Below, one piece after another: positions 14,010 to 20,777 of a stretch of DNA of 29,377 nucleotides. The stretch is from Embleya sp040605455 (GTDB lineage: Bacteria; Actinomycetota; Actinomycetes; Streptomycetales; Streptomycetaceae). Position numbers and translations under genes: made by a program. Under the pieces are notes generated by a model, which had not been told where the DNA came from, ran no database searches, and saw only the letters and a list, made by a program, of their open reading frames with translations. Every line of letters starts with the position of its first letter. Position 1 is the stretch's first letter. The stretch covers positions 1 through 29,377 of the forward strand of contig NZ_JBEXCV010000113.1 of the NCBI RefSeq assembly GCF_040605455.1, given 5' to 3'.

Positions 14010-15584
14010 CTACTTGAGCGCGATCCGGTCGAAGAGGATCAGGCCGTCCTCGAACAGCGACAGGCCCTCGATCTTGGTGTTCTTGCCCTGGACCGCCGCC
14101 GCGAAGGACTTCTCGTAGGAGAAGAACGGGACATCCTTGACGATCTCGGCCTGCACGCTCTGGTAGGCGGCCTTGCGCACTGCCGGGTCGTCGGTGTTAC
14201 GGGCGTCGTCGAGCGCCTTGTCCACGGCGGGGTTGTTCCACTTGGTGCGGTTCTCCGAGCCCTTGGAGTGGGTGAAGTTGTACAGCACCGGCTCCGGCTC
14301 GTCGAAGGTGATCACGAACTCCGAGGCCTGGAAGTCGTTGTTGATCAACACCTTCTGGATGTAGGCCGCGCCCTCGAGGAACTCGGTCTTCATCGTGATG
14401 CTCTTCATGCCGCTGATCTGGGTGAGCCAGTATTCGGCCGTCATCCGCGCGCTCGCGCTGCTGTTGGTCGTGTAGGTGAAGTTCAGCGGCTTGCCCTCGG
14501 CGGCCAGTTCGTCGAGCAGCTTCTGCGCCTCGGCCCGGTTGTTGGTCGCGTACACCGCGTCCGGGTTGGCGAACGGCGACGCGGGCTGGAACAGGCTCTT
14601 GAGCGTCTGACCCGGCGAGCCCTGGATCGTCTGGTTGCGATCGTCCGGGTTCATGATCAACGCGAACGCGCGGCGGGCGCGCGGGTCGTTGAACGGGGGC
14701 TTGGACGTGTCGAACATGGTCATGAAGCCGCCGCTCTTGGGATCGAGCGTGACCGTCATGCCGTCCTTTTTGGCCTGTTCGGTCGACGGGAAGTGTGCCG
14801 TCGTCATCAGCTGGGCCTGACCCGAGGACAGCGCGGCCAGGCGTTGCTTCTGGTCCATCACCGGCTTGAAGATCAACTCCTTGAGCGCGGGCTTGCCCTG
14901 GCCCCAGTACGAGCCGTTGCGCTCGAGCGTGAGCTGCGAGTCGCGCATCCACGTCTTGAGCTTGAACGGACCCGCGCCGACCGGCTTTTGCGCGAACAGC
15001 TTGGGGTCGGCCCGGATCGCCGCGGGCGATCCGATGAAGGCGAGGTTGTGTGCGACGACCAGGTCGAAGTGGGCATTCGGCGCGGGCAGCGTGACCTTGA
15101 CGGTCTGCGCGTCGACCGCGTCGAACTTCATCCCCTTGACGGCGGTGAACTGCACCGACCTGTTCGCCGGGTCGGCGTGCCGTTCCCAGTTGAACTTGAC
15201 CGCCTCGGCGTCGAGCGCGGTGCCGTCGGAGAACTTGACGTTGGGCCTGAGCTTGATCGTCCAGACCGAGTTGCCCTCGGCGGCGGTCGCACTCTCGGCG
15301 ATCTGCGGTTCCGCCTTGCCGGTCTTGGGGTTGATCCAGAAGAGCATGTCGAACACGGCCGCGGCCTGGTTGCCGCCGGTGAGGGAGGACACCGTGGTCA
15401 TGATCGGGTCGATGCCCTTGGCCTCCTGCGTGATGAGCACCGTCATCGAGCCGGAGGCTCCGCTGCCGGAATCGTCTTCGCCACCGCACGCGGTGGCGCC
15501 GAGCGTCAGGCCGACGAGGCCCGCCAACACCCCGGAGCGGCGCAGCAGGCGGGTTTTGAAGGGTGTGGAGTTCACGGTTCGCAC
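14010..15584 (-). CDS. ABC transporter solute-binding lipoprotein, family 5 (oligopeptide/nickel type)
   Basis: This 524-residue protein starts at GTG 15584, six bases after AGGAG. A positively charged N-terminus (KTRLLRR), a hydrophobic run and the lipobox ATAC followed by GGEDD show a membrane-anchored lipoprotein. The mature part has the SBP_bac_5 layout: LRPNVKFSDGTALDAEAVKF near the start, a central two-domain fold and a C-terminal region ending in the FDRIALK tail. It should capture peptides or other small cationic solutes outside the cell. No permease or ATPase gene for this family is present in the window, so it is either an orphan or feeds a transporter elsewhere. Its promoter region carries separate palindromes, suggesting independent control. 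Confidence 0.9.
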   Translation of the reverse strand: MRTVNSTPFKTRLLRRSGVLAGLVGLTLGATACGGEDDSGSGASGSMTVLITQEAKGIDPIMTTVSSLTGGNQAAAVFDMLFWINPKTGKAEPQIAESATAAEGNSVWTIKLRPNVKFSDGTALDAEAVKFNWERHADPANRSVQFTAVKGMKFDAVDAQTVKVTLPAPNAHFDLVVAHNLAFIGSPAAIRADPKLFAQKPVGAGPFKLKTWMRDSQLTLERNGSYWGQGKPALKELIFKPVMDQKQRLAALSSGQAQLMTTAHFPSTEQAKKDGMTVTLDPKSGGFMTMFDTSKPPFNDPRARRAFALIMNPDDRNQTIQGSPGQTLKSLFQPASPFANPDAVYATNNRAEAQKLLDELAAEGKPLNFTYTTNSSASARMTAEYWLTQISGMKSITMKTEFLEGAAYIQKVLINNDFQASEFVITFDEPEPVLYNFTHSKGSENRTKWNNPAVDKALDDARNTDDPAVRKAAYQSVQAEIVKDVPFFSYEKSFAAAVQGKNTKIEGLSLFEDGLILFDRIALK

Positions 15585-15674
15585 GGGACGCTCCTGCGTT
15601 CGGGAAGCACAAGGCACGCCGTCCCGGGAGCGGGGTGGCGTCGTTTCCTTGATCCAGACGTGGATGTACGGCCA

Positions 15675-15731
15675 CGGTAAGGAGAAATCTGACGGTCCGT
15701 CAAATAACAATTCTGCACCGTCCGTGACGGT
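15675..15731 (-). promoter_or_regulatory. Solute-binding protein promoter with two GACGG palindromes
   Basis: On the minus strand TTGACG (15698-15703) and TTACCG (15675-15680) are 17 bases apart. The palindrome TGACGGTCCGTCA (15690-15702) overlaps the -35 box. A second palindrome, ACCGTC-CGT-GACGGT (15717-15731), lies upstream. Both use the same GACGG/CCGTC half-site, which suggests a dimeric regulator such as a TetR or GntR protein. Confidence 0.5.
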
Positions 15732-15770
15732 ACCGCAGCCCCAATCCCCAAAATGTACCGACCGAGGTGA

Positions 15771-15799
15771 CGCTCCGTCAGGTTTTCCCTGACGGAGCG
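15771..15799. terminator. 12-bp hairpin in the 512-base gap before the TetR end
   Basis: Arms 15771-15782 and 15788-15799 pair perfectly around TTTTC. It may end the tetR transcript, although it lies about 300 bases past that stop. Its arms contain CCGTCA/TGACGG, so it may instead be a third copy of the nearby operator. The rest of the gap 15585-16096 holds no supported gene. Confidence 0.5.
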
Positions 15800-15970
15800 G
15801 CCGAAGGCGCGATATCCGCCGACTCGGACACAGCCGGAGGCCACCGAAAGAGCCACATTGCGCGAGACCGGGGCTGATCGCGCGGCAAGCCGGATCATGC
15901 GGAGAAAGGACGAATCACGCAACGGGACCGATCACGGGGGCCCGCGATGGTCGAGGGCACGCGAGTGCGC

Positions 15971-16008
15971 GGAACGCACCCGGAGACCCGGAACGCACCC
16001 GGAGACCC
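15971..16008. repeat. Perfect 19-bp tandem duplication
   Basis: The 19 bases at 15971-15989 are repeated exactly at 15990-16008 (GGAACGCACCCGGAGACCC). It lies in non-coding DNA 89 bases past the tetR stop and looks like a recent slippage product. Confidence 0.85.
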
Positions 16009-16096
16009 GCCCGCGCACGGCGGCGAGTCTCCACCCCTGGCGGACCGTGGCGGTGTCTCCTGCAGCCGGTGGGCGAGCGGAGCCGTAGCCGGTGGG

Positions 16097-16756
16097 TCAA
16101 GGGCGGAGTGCCTTCAGGGTCAGCGTCACCAGGTTGTCGGCGTACTCCTGGGTGAGCGGGCCGGAGCGCAGCAGCCAGCGCTGGTACAGGGGTGCGTAGA
16201 GCAGTTCGAGGGCCAGGTCGAGGTCGACGTCGGCGGCGATCTGGCCGGCTCGCTGGGCGCTGCGAAGGCGTTCCTTCTTCGCCTCGTCGACGGGCGCGGC
16301 CATCTTCTCGTGGTAGAGCCGGGCGAGCTTGGGATCGTTGATGATCTCGGCGTTCAGCGCGCGGATCGGGCCCTCGAAGGCCGGGTCGGCGAACTCGGCG
16401 ACCGTCTCGCGCATCAGATACCTCAGGTCCGTCTCGACGTCGCCCGTGTCGGGGAGCACGATGCCCTCCCCCGGGTCGCTCAGGGCGAGGAACGCCTCGA
16501 AGACGACCTCGCCCTTGGAATCCCACCACCGGTAGATGGTCTGTTTGCCCACGCCCGCGCGTGCCGCGATGGCCTCGATCGTGAGCTTCGCGAAGCCGAG
16601 CTCGGAGACCAACTCCCGGGCGGCGGCGAGGATCGCTCGACGGGACTGTTCGCTGCGCCGGGACGGGTTCGGCTTGGCGGCGGCCCGGCCGGCGTCGGCG
16701 TCGGGATCGGCGCCCGGGCGGGAGGCGGCGGCGCCGTTCGTGTTGTCGATGGTCAT
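16097..16756 (-). CDS. TetR-family transcriptional regulator
   Basis: This 219-residue regulator has an Ala/Asp-rich N-terminal tail (1-30), then the TetR DNA-binding domain with helix-turn-helix LTIEAIAARAGVGKQTIYRWW (about 59-78). The C-terminal ligand and dimer domain resembles the TetR_C_11-like group. ATG 16756 is preferred to GTG 16762, because AGGA lies seven bases before the ATG and would be too close to the GTG. It is divergent from the small ORF and SDR at 16898-18146, across two identical 17-bp palindromes that are the obvious operators. It probably represses itself and the divergent genes until a ligand, perhaps a substrate or cargo of the SDR or exporters, binds. Confidence 0.92.
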   Translation of the reverse strand: MTIDNTNGAAASRPGADPDADAGRAAAKPNPSRRSEQSRRAILAAARELVSELGFAKLTIEAIAARAGVGKQTIYRWWDSKGEVVFEAFLALSDPGEGIVLPDTGDVETDLRYLMRETVAEFADPAFEGPIRALNAEIINDPKLARLYHEKMAAPVDEAKKERLRSAQRAGQIAADVDLDLALELLYAPLYQRWLLRSGPLTQEYADNLVTLTLKALRP

Positions 16757-16777
16757 GGCCACATCCTAACCGATCCA

Positions 16778-16794
16778 CGAGACGAACCGTCTCG
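16778..16794. promoter_or_regulatory. TetR operator copy 1
   Basis: Perfect palindrome CGAGACG-AAC-CGTCTCG, 22 bases upstream of the tetR start. It is followed at 16797-16802 by TTGACA on the plus strand, the best -35 box of the window, which would drive the genes to the right. Confidence 0.8.
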
Positions 16795-16836
16795 TCTTGA
16801 CATCCACACGGCAAGGATGCATCCTGAATTCCGAAG

Positions 16837-16853
16837 CGAGACGAACCGTCTCG
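16837..16853. promoter_or_regulatory. TetR operator copy 2
   Basis: The same 17 bases as copy 1, 59 bases further right centre to centre and 44 bases before the start of the small ORF at 16898. The TTGACA box and its expected -10 region (about 16820-16825) lie between the two copies. Confidence 0.8.
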
Positions 16854-16897
16854 TCTCACAGGATTCAGTCCGTCAAACTTCCGAGGAGTTGTCGCTC

Positions 16898-17206
16898 ATG
16901 TTCCGCACCCCGGTCGCCGCCGCGCCGATCACCGACCGCACCACCACCGACGCGTTCTCCGTCCTCGACACGCGAACCACGATGGGGACCGGCCTGCGAA
17001 TCGCCGCCGAGGCCGCGGCCGTGACCAGGCGTGTCGCCTCGCCCGCCGAGCCGCCCCGGCGACGCCACCGCCACGAGGCGCGGATCACCACCCCTCGGCC
17101 CGCGCGGACCGCCGCCGCACGGCGACCTCGTCCGGCCATCGACCGAGGTAGGCCCGATGCCGACCGCTTCCCGAACCGCCCCGCCGACACCTCTCGATCC
17201 CTTTGA
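16898..17206 (+). CDS. Small basic protein of unknown function (possible leader ORF)
   Basis: This 102-codon ORF has a strong ribosome site (GAGGAG at 16883-16888, nine bases before ATG) and is the first ORF after the TetR-controlled promoter. The first half shows high G/C at third positions; the second half is Arg/Pro/His-rich with weaker bias and no recognised domain. It ends 49 bases before the SDR start. Its initiation region (GAGGAG-N4-CGCTCATG) is almost identical to that of the SDR. It could be a real small protein, a translated leader that couples to the SDR, or the remnant of a duplicated 5' end. I do not recognise a family. Confidence 0.45.
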   Translation: MFRTPVAAAPITDRTTTDAFSVLDTRTTMGTGLRIAAEAAAVTRRVASPAEPPRRRHRHEARITTPRPARTAAARRPRPAIDRGRPDADRFPNRPADTSRSL

Positions 17207-17255
17207 CGCAGCCGAAGAGCCCGTCGACACCGCCGAAGCAGAGGAGCCCACGCTC

Positions 17256-18146
17256 ATGACCACCGCCCCTGTTGCCACGACTGTCGCCGCCACCGCGACC
17301 GAAGTGACCACTGTCACCAACCCCACCCACCGCGAGCCCCGTGTCTGGTTCATCACCGGTGCGTCCCGGGGCCTGGGGCGAGCCTTCACCGAAGCCGCGC
17401 TCGCGGCGGGTGATCGAGTCGTCGGCGCGGCGCGGGATGTCGGGCCGCTCGCCGACCTCGCCGCCGAGCACGACGGCCGCTTCGTCGCGCTGTCCCTCGA
17501 CGTCACCGATCGCGAAGCGGTGTTCCACACCGTGGCACGCGCCGTCGCGGCATTCGGTCGGCTCGACGTCGTGGTCAACAACGCGGGCGTCAGTCTGATC
17601 GGGATGGTCGAGGAGGTGACCGAGGCGCAGGCCCGAGCGCACTTGGACGTCAACTTCTTCGGCGCGCTGTGGGTGAGCCAGGCCGTGGTGCCCCACCTGC
17701 GCAAGCAGGGTTCGGGACACATCCTCCAGATCGGTTCGATGGGCTCCGCCGTCGGCTTCGCGTCCACCGGTCTGTACAGCGCGGGCAAGGCCGCGCTCGA
17801 CAACATGACGGGCGCCCTGGCCATGGAGGTGGCGGCATTCGGCGTGCGGGTGACCCTGGTCCAGCCCGGCGGCTACGAGACAGCGCTGTTCACCCACGGC
17901 CTGACGCTGACCACCGAGAACGGGGCGTACGCGCCGCTGCGCGCCGAACTGGCCGAGATGTGGGGCGAGTCGAAGGACGCCGACCCGGCCAAGGCGGCCG
18001 CCGTGCTGCTCCGACTCGTCGATCTTCCCGAACCACCCCGCCGCATCATCCTGGGCGGTGCGGCCTACGACATGATCGCCGAGTTGGACCGGGCCCGGCG
18101 CGAGGAGTACGAGCGTTGGGAGAGCATGAGCCGCGACGGCGACTGA
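17256..18146 (+). CDS. Short-chain dehydrogenase/reductase
   Basis: This 296-residue classical SDR is controlled by the divergent TetR protein. TGASRGLG (34-41), NNAG (108-111) and the catalytic Ser161, Tyr174 (YSAGK) and Lys178 are present. ATG 17256 has GAGGAG nine bases upstream; an upstream ATG at 17157 is possible but would overlap the small ORF. The Thr/Val/Ala-rich first 27 residues precede the Rossmann fold and are not conserved in the family. The protein resembles the many actinobacterial oxidoreductases that reduce carbonyls with NADPH, and no substrate can be named. TetR-SDR pairs often respond to the compound the SDR acts on. Confidence 0.9.
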   Translation: MTTAPVATTVAATATEVTTVTNPTHREPRVWFITGASRGLGRAFTEAALAAGDRVVGAARDVGPLADLAAEHDGRFVALSLDVTDREAVFHTVARAVAAFGRLDVVVNNAGVSLIGMVEEVTEAQARAHLDVNFFGALWVSQAVVPHLRKQGSGHILQIGSMGSAVGFASTGLYSAGKAALDNMTGALAMEVAAFGVRVTLVQPGGYETALFTHGLTLTTENGAYAPLRAELAEMWGESKDADPAKAAAVLLRLVDLPEPPRRIILGGAAYDMIAELDRARREEYERWESMSRDGD

Positions 18147-18245
18147 GGGCACCGAGACACCGCGGCACCCGGCAGCGCGGAGGTGGATCCACTCATTCCG
18201 GATTGGCTCCTGACGGCAGGCCACTTCGCCAGTACCTTCGGCGGC

Positions 18246-19226
18246 ATGGGTTCAGAACGACGCGGATTACTCCTGGGCACGGCTGCCTACGTCATGTGGG
18301 GTCTCTTCCCGCTCTACTGGCCCCACGTCAAGCCCGCCGGCGCCGTGGAGATCCTCGCGCACCGGATGACCTGGTCGCTGCTGTGCATGGTCGTCCTGCT
18401 CGCCGTGCTCCGGCAGTGGTCCTGGATCCGCGAGATCCTGCGCGCCCCGGCCAAGCTGGCCACGGTCACGTTGGCCGCCGTGATGATCTCGATCAACTGG
18501 GGCGCCTACATCTACGGCGTCAACCACGACCAGGTCGTGGAGACCTCGTTGGGCTACTTCATCACGCCGCTGGTGCTGATCGGCATCGGTGTCGTGGTGC
18601 TCGGCGAGCGGCTGCGGGCGATCCAGTGGACGGCCGTGGGGATGGGCGTCGCGGCGGTGGTCGTGCTGATCGTCGCCTACGGCCGAGTGCCCTGGATCGC
18701 ACTGACCCTGGCCGCGTCGTTCGCGACCTACGGCTACATCAAGAAGCGGATGAACCTCCCCGCCACCCACTCGATGACGGCCGAGACGGCCGTGATGTTC
18801 CTGCCCGCGCTGGGCTACCTGACCTGGTTGGCCTGGACCGGCGAGGGCACGTTCGGGCACGAGGGCACGGCACAGGCGTTGATGTTGATGACGGCAGGGC
18901 TGATCACCGTCATCCCCATGCTGTGCTTCGCGGTCGCCGCGAACACGGTGCCGCTCAGCACGATCGGCATGCTGCAATACCTGGCCCCGATCATCCAGTT
19001 CGGGATCGGCGTCGCGGTCTACCACGAGCCGATGCCCGCGGCCCGGTGGGCGGGCTTCGCCCTGGTGTGGGCGGCGCTGGCCGTGCTGACCTACGACGCG
19101 ATCCGCCAGTCCCGGCGCAATCGGGTCGCCGTCCTCCCCTCCACGCGGGGCTCCGAGGCCACCGTCACCAGCGCGCCCCGGGAGACTGCGGTCACCGCCG
19201 CGCCCGAACGAGAGGCCACCTCGTGA
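18246..19226 (+). CDS. rarD: EamA/RarD-family transporter
   Basis: This 326-residue membrane protein has about ten hydrophobic helices and the RarD signature features: GLLLGTAAYVMWGLFPLYWP at the N-terminus, EILAHRMTWS, and the conserved INWGAYIYGVN and LGYFITPLV segments. ATG 18246 is chosen by homology with RarD starts, although no clear ribosome site is seen; GTG 18183 would add 21 residues. The last 35 residues are a polar tail. RarD proteins are drug/metabolite-type permeases, with chloramphenicol sensitivity as the only classical phenotype; the cargo is unknown. Its stop overlaps the start of the MerB-like gene by four bases. Confidence 0.9.
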   Translation: MGSERRGLLLGTAAYVMWGLFPLYWPHVKPAGAVEILAHRMTWSLLCMVVLLAVLRQWSWIREILRAPAKLATVTLAAVMISINWGAYIYGVNHDQVVETSLGYFITPLVLIGIGVVVLGERLRAIQWTAVGMGVAAVVVLIVAYGRVPWIALTLAASFATYGYIKKRMNLPATHSMTAETAVMFLPALGYLTWLAWTGEGTFGHEGTAQALMLMTAGLITVIPMLCFAVAANTVPLSTIGMLQYLAPIIQFGIGVAVYHEPMPAARWAGFALVWAALAVLTYDAIRQSRRNRVAVLPSTRGSEATVTSAPRETAVTAAPEREATS

Positions 19227-19873
19227 GCGTCGAACAATTGCGCCTGGCGGTCTATCGAGGCTTCGCCGACACCGGGCGGGCGCCGTCGGATCAGGAACTG
19301 GCCGCGATTCTGGGCGTCTCGGAGCTCACCGTGCGCTCGGGGTTGTGGACCCTGCACGAACAGCGGCACATCGTGCTGCGCGACGAGGCGATCGTGATGG
19401 CGCATCCGTTCAGCGCGGTCCCGCTGGGCTTCTCGGTGATGGGCTCGCGCGCGCTGTGGTGGGGCGGCTGCGCGTGGGACTCCTTCGCGATACCGCATCT
19501 GGTGGGCGAGGAAGTCCTGGTCGCGACCCGCTGCCCGGGCTGCGAGCGGGCCCTCGCCTGGAACGTGGGCACCGAACAACCGCCCAAGGGCGACGAGGTG
19601 GCGCACTTCCTGGTCCCGATCACCACACTGTGGGACGACGTGGTGCACGCGTGCGGCAACCAGCGGCTGTTCTGCGACGAGGCCTGCGTGGCCGGCTGGC
19701 TCGCCCGCACCGGCCAAAGGCGCGGCTACGTCCTCGACCTCACCACGCTGTGGCGCCTGGCCGAACACTGGTACGAGGGCCGCCTGCACCGAGGCTACGA
19801 ACGCCGCGACCCGGCCACGGCGGCGGCCTACTTCGCCTCGGTGGGCCTCGAAGGCCGCTTCTGGGGTCGGTGA
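19223..19873 (+). CDS. Alkylmercury lyase (MerB)-like protein
   Basis: This 216-residue protein starts at GTG 19223 inside the rarD stop. The N-terminal part is a winged-helix-like domain (PSDQELAAILGVSELTVRSG, about 21-40), as in MerB. The C-terminal part has HPFSAVP (61-67) and the catalytic-looking GGCAWD with Cys83 and Asp86, which fit Cys96 and Asp99 of MerB. FCDEAC (Cys151/Cys155) fits the region of MerB Cys159. CPGC (104-107) is an additional pair. The active-site set is therefore plausibly complete for C-Hg bond cleavage. No merA, merR or mercury transporter is nearby, and MerB-like proteins with other roles are common in actinomycetes, so real mercury activity is uncertain. Confidence 0.82.
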   Translation: MSVEQLRLAVYRGFADTGRAPSDQELAAILGVSELTVRSGLWTLHEQRHIVLRDEAIVMAHPFSAVPLGFSVMGSRALWWGGCAWDSFAIPHLVGEEVLVATRCPGCERALAWNVGTEQPPKGDEVAHFLVPITTLWDDVVHACGNQRLFCDEACVAGWLARTGQRRGYVLDLTTLWRLAEHWYEGRLHRGYERRDPATAAAYFASVGLEGRFWGR

Positions 19874-19951
19874 GAAGACGGGTGTCGGCAAGGCGCACGG
19901 CCGATCGCCGCCCGCCGTCGGACCCTCGGGAGGGGCCGGCAGCATGACCGC

Positions 19952-20596
19952 ATGGACGTGTTGACCCACCTCGCCTCGTTCGCCCTGGTCGCCGGGCTGC
20001 TGACGATAATCCCCGGCCCGGATACCGCGATCGTGTTGCGGGCGTCGCTCGCGCGCGGGCCTCGACACGGGTTCGCCACCGCGTTCGGCATAGGCTCCGG
20101 GACTCTGGTCTGGGGTGCCGCCGCGGCGGCGGGTGTCTCGGCCGTGCTGACCACTTCCCGGGTCGCCTATACGGGCCTGCGCATCGTCGGCGCCTGTTAC
20201 CTGCTGTGGCTCGCGTACGGACTGCTGCGCGCCGCGTGGGTGAACCGGTACACCGACGTCGAGGCCGCGTCGGTGGCCGGTGCGAAGGACGCTCCGGGGT
20301 TGTGGTCCGCGTGGGGACGCGGCGTGCTCACGTCGCTGACCAATCCCAAGGTCGGCGTCTTCTACATGGCGATGATCCCGCAGTTCGTGCCCTCCGGGGC
20401 ACCGCATCTCGCCTTCGGAATACTGCTCGCGCTCGTCCACGACATCGAGGGCATGGTGTGGTTCACGGCGATCATCCTCGGCGCGAACAGCCTGCGCGCC
20501 AAGCTCCGCCGCCCCCGTTTTTGCCGCGCCCTCGACGCCTCGACCGGCACCGTCATCGCCGGCTTCGGCATCGCCCTCGCCGGCGCCGACGGCTGA
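19952..20596 (+). CDS. LysE/RhtB-family amino-acid exporter
   Basis: This 214-residue membrane protein has about six hydrophobic helices. The N-terminal TIIPGPDTAIVLRASLARG motif is diagnostic for the LysE/RhtB family, and LTNPKVGVFYMAMIPQFV marks the mid-region. These proteins export amino acids or small related compounds across the cytoplasmic membrane; the cargo cannot be read. It lies 78 bases after the MerB-like gene and may belong to the same TetR-controlled unit. ATG 19952 is used; GGGAGGGG lies about 12 bases upstream, and an ATG at 19944 is out of frame. Confidence 0.9.
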   Translation: MDVLTHLASFALVAGLLTIIPGPDTAIVLRASLARGPRHGFATAFGIGSGTLVWGAAAAAGVSAVLTTSRVAYTGLRIVGACYLLWLAYGLLRAAWVNRYTDVEAASVAGAKDAPGLWSAWGRGVLTSLTNPKVGVFYMAMIPQFVPSGAPHLAFGILLALVHDIEGMVWFTAIILGANSLRAKLRRPRFCRALDASTGTVIAGFGIALAGADG

Positions 20597-20681
20597 GGGC
20601 CGACCGAAGGGCGGGCAGCGGCACCACGCCGGCTCCCGTCGCGCCGCAGCGTTCGGCCCGCGCGATCCGGGCGGACCTCGG

Positions 20682-20698
20682 CCACACCTGCGGTGTGG
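20682..20698. terminator. Short hairpin between convergent lysE and acyl-CoA ligase genes
   Basis: A perfect 7-bp stem (20682-20688 with 20692-20698) with a 3-base loop lies between the two converging ends. Close to it, a 15-base unit (20770-20784) is repeated with one change at 20785-20799 across the ligase stop codon. Confidence 0.45.
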
Positions 20699-20777
20699 AC
20701 GACTCCACCGCCGCCGTGCTCGTTCCACACGGCGACCCTCGGAGCACCCGAGGCGTCGCGGGCAGTCAATCGACAGG

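Noticed and set aside
17669..19222. Long open frame leading into the MerB-like gene, suggesting a larger fusion protein
   Set aside because: It overlaps the SDR and RarD genes in another frame; only the part from GTG 19223 shows a family match, and this start overlaps the rarD stop as in a coupled pair.
19223..20596. Complete mercury-resistance operon
   Set aside because: Only a MerB-like gene is present; no merR, merA, merT or merP homologue can be seen in the window.
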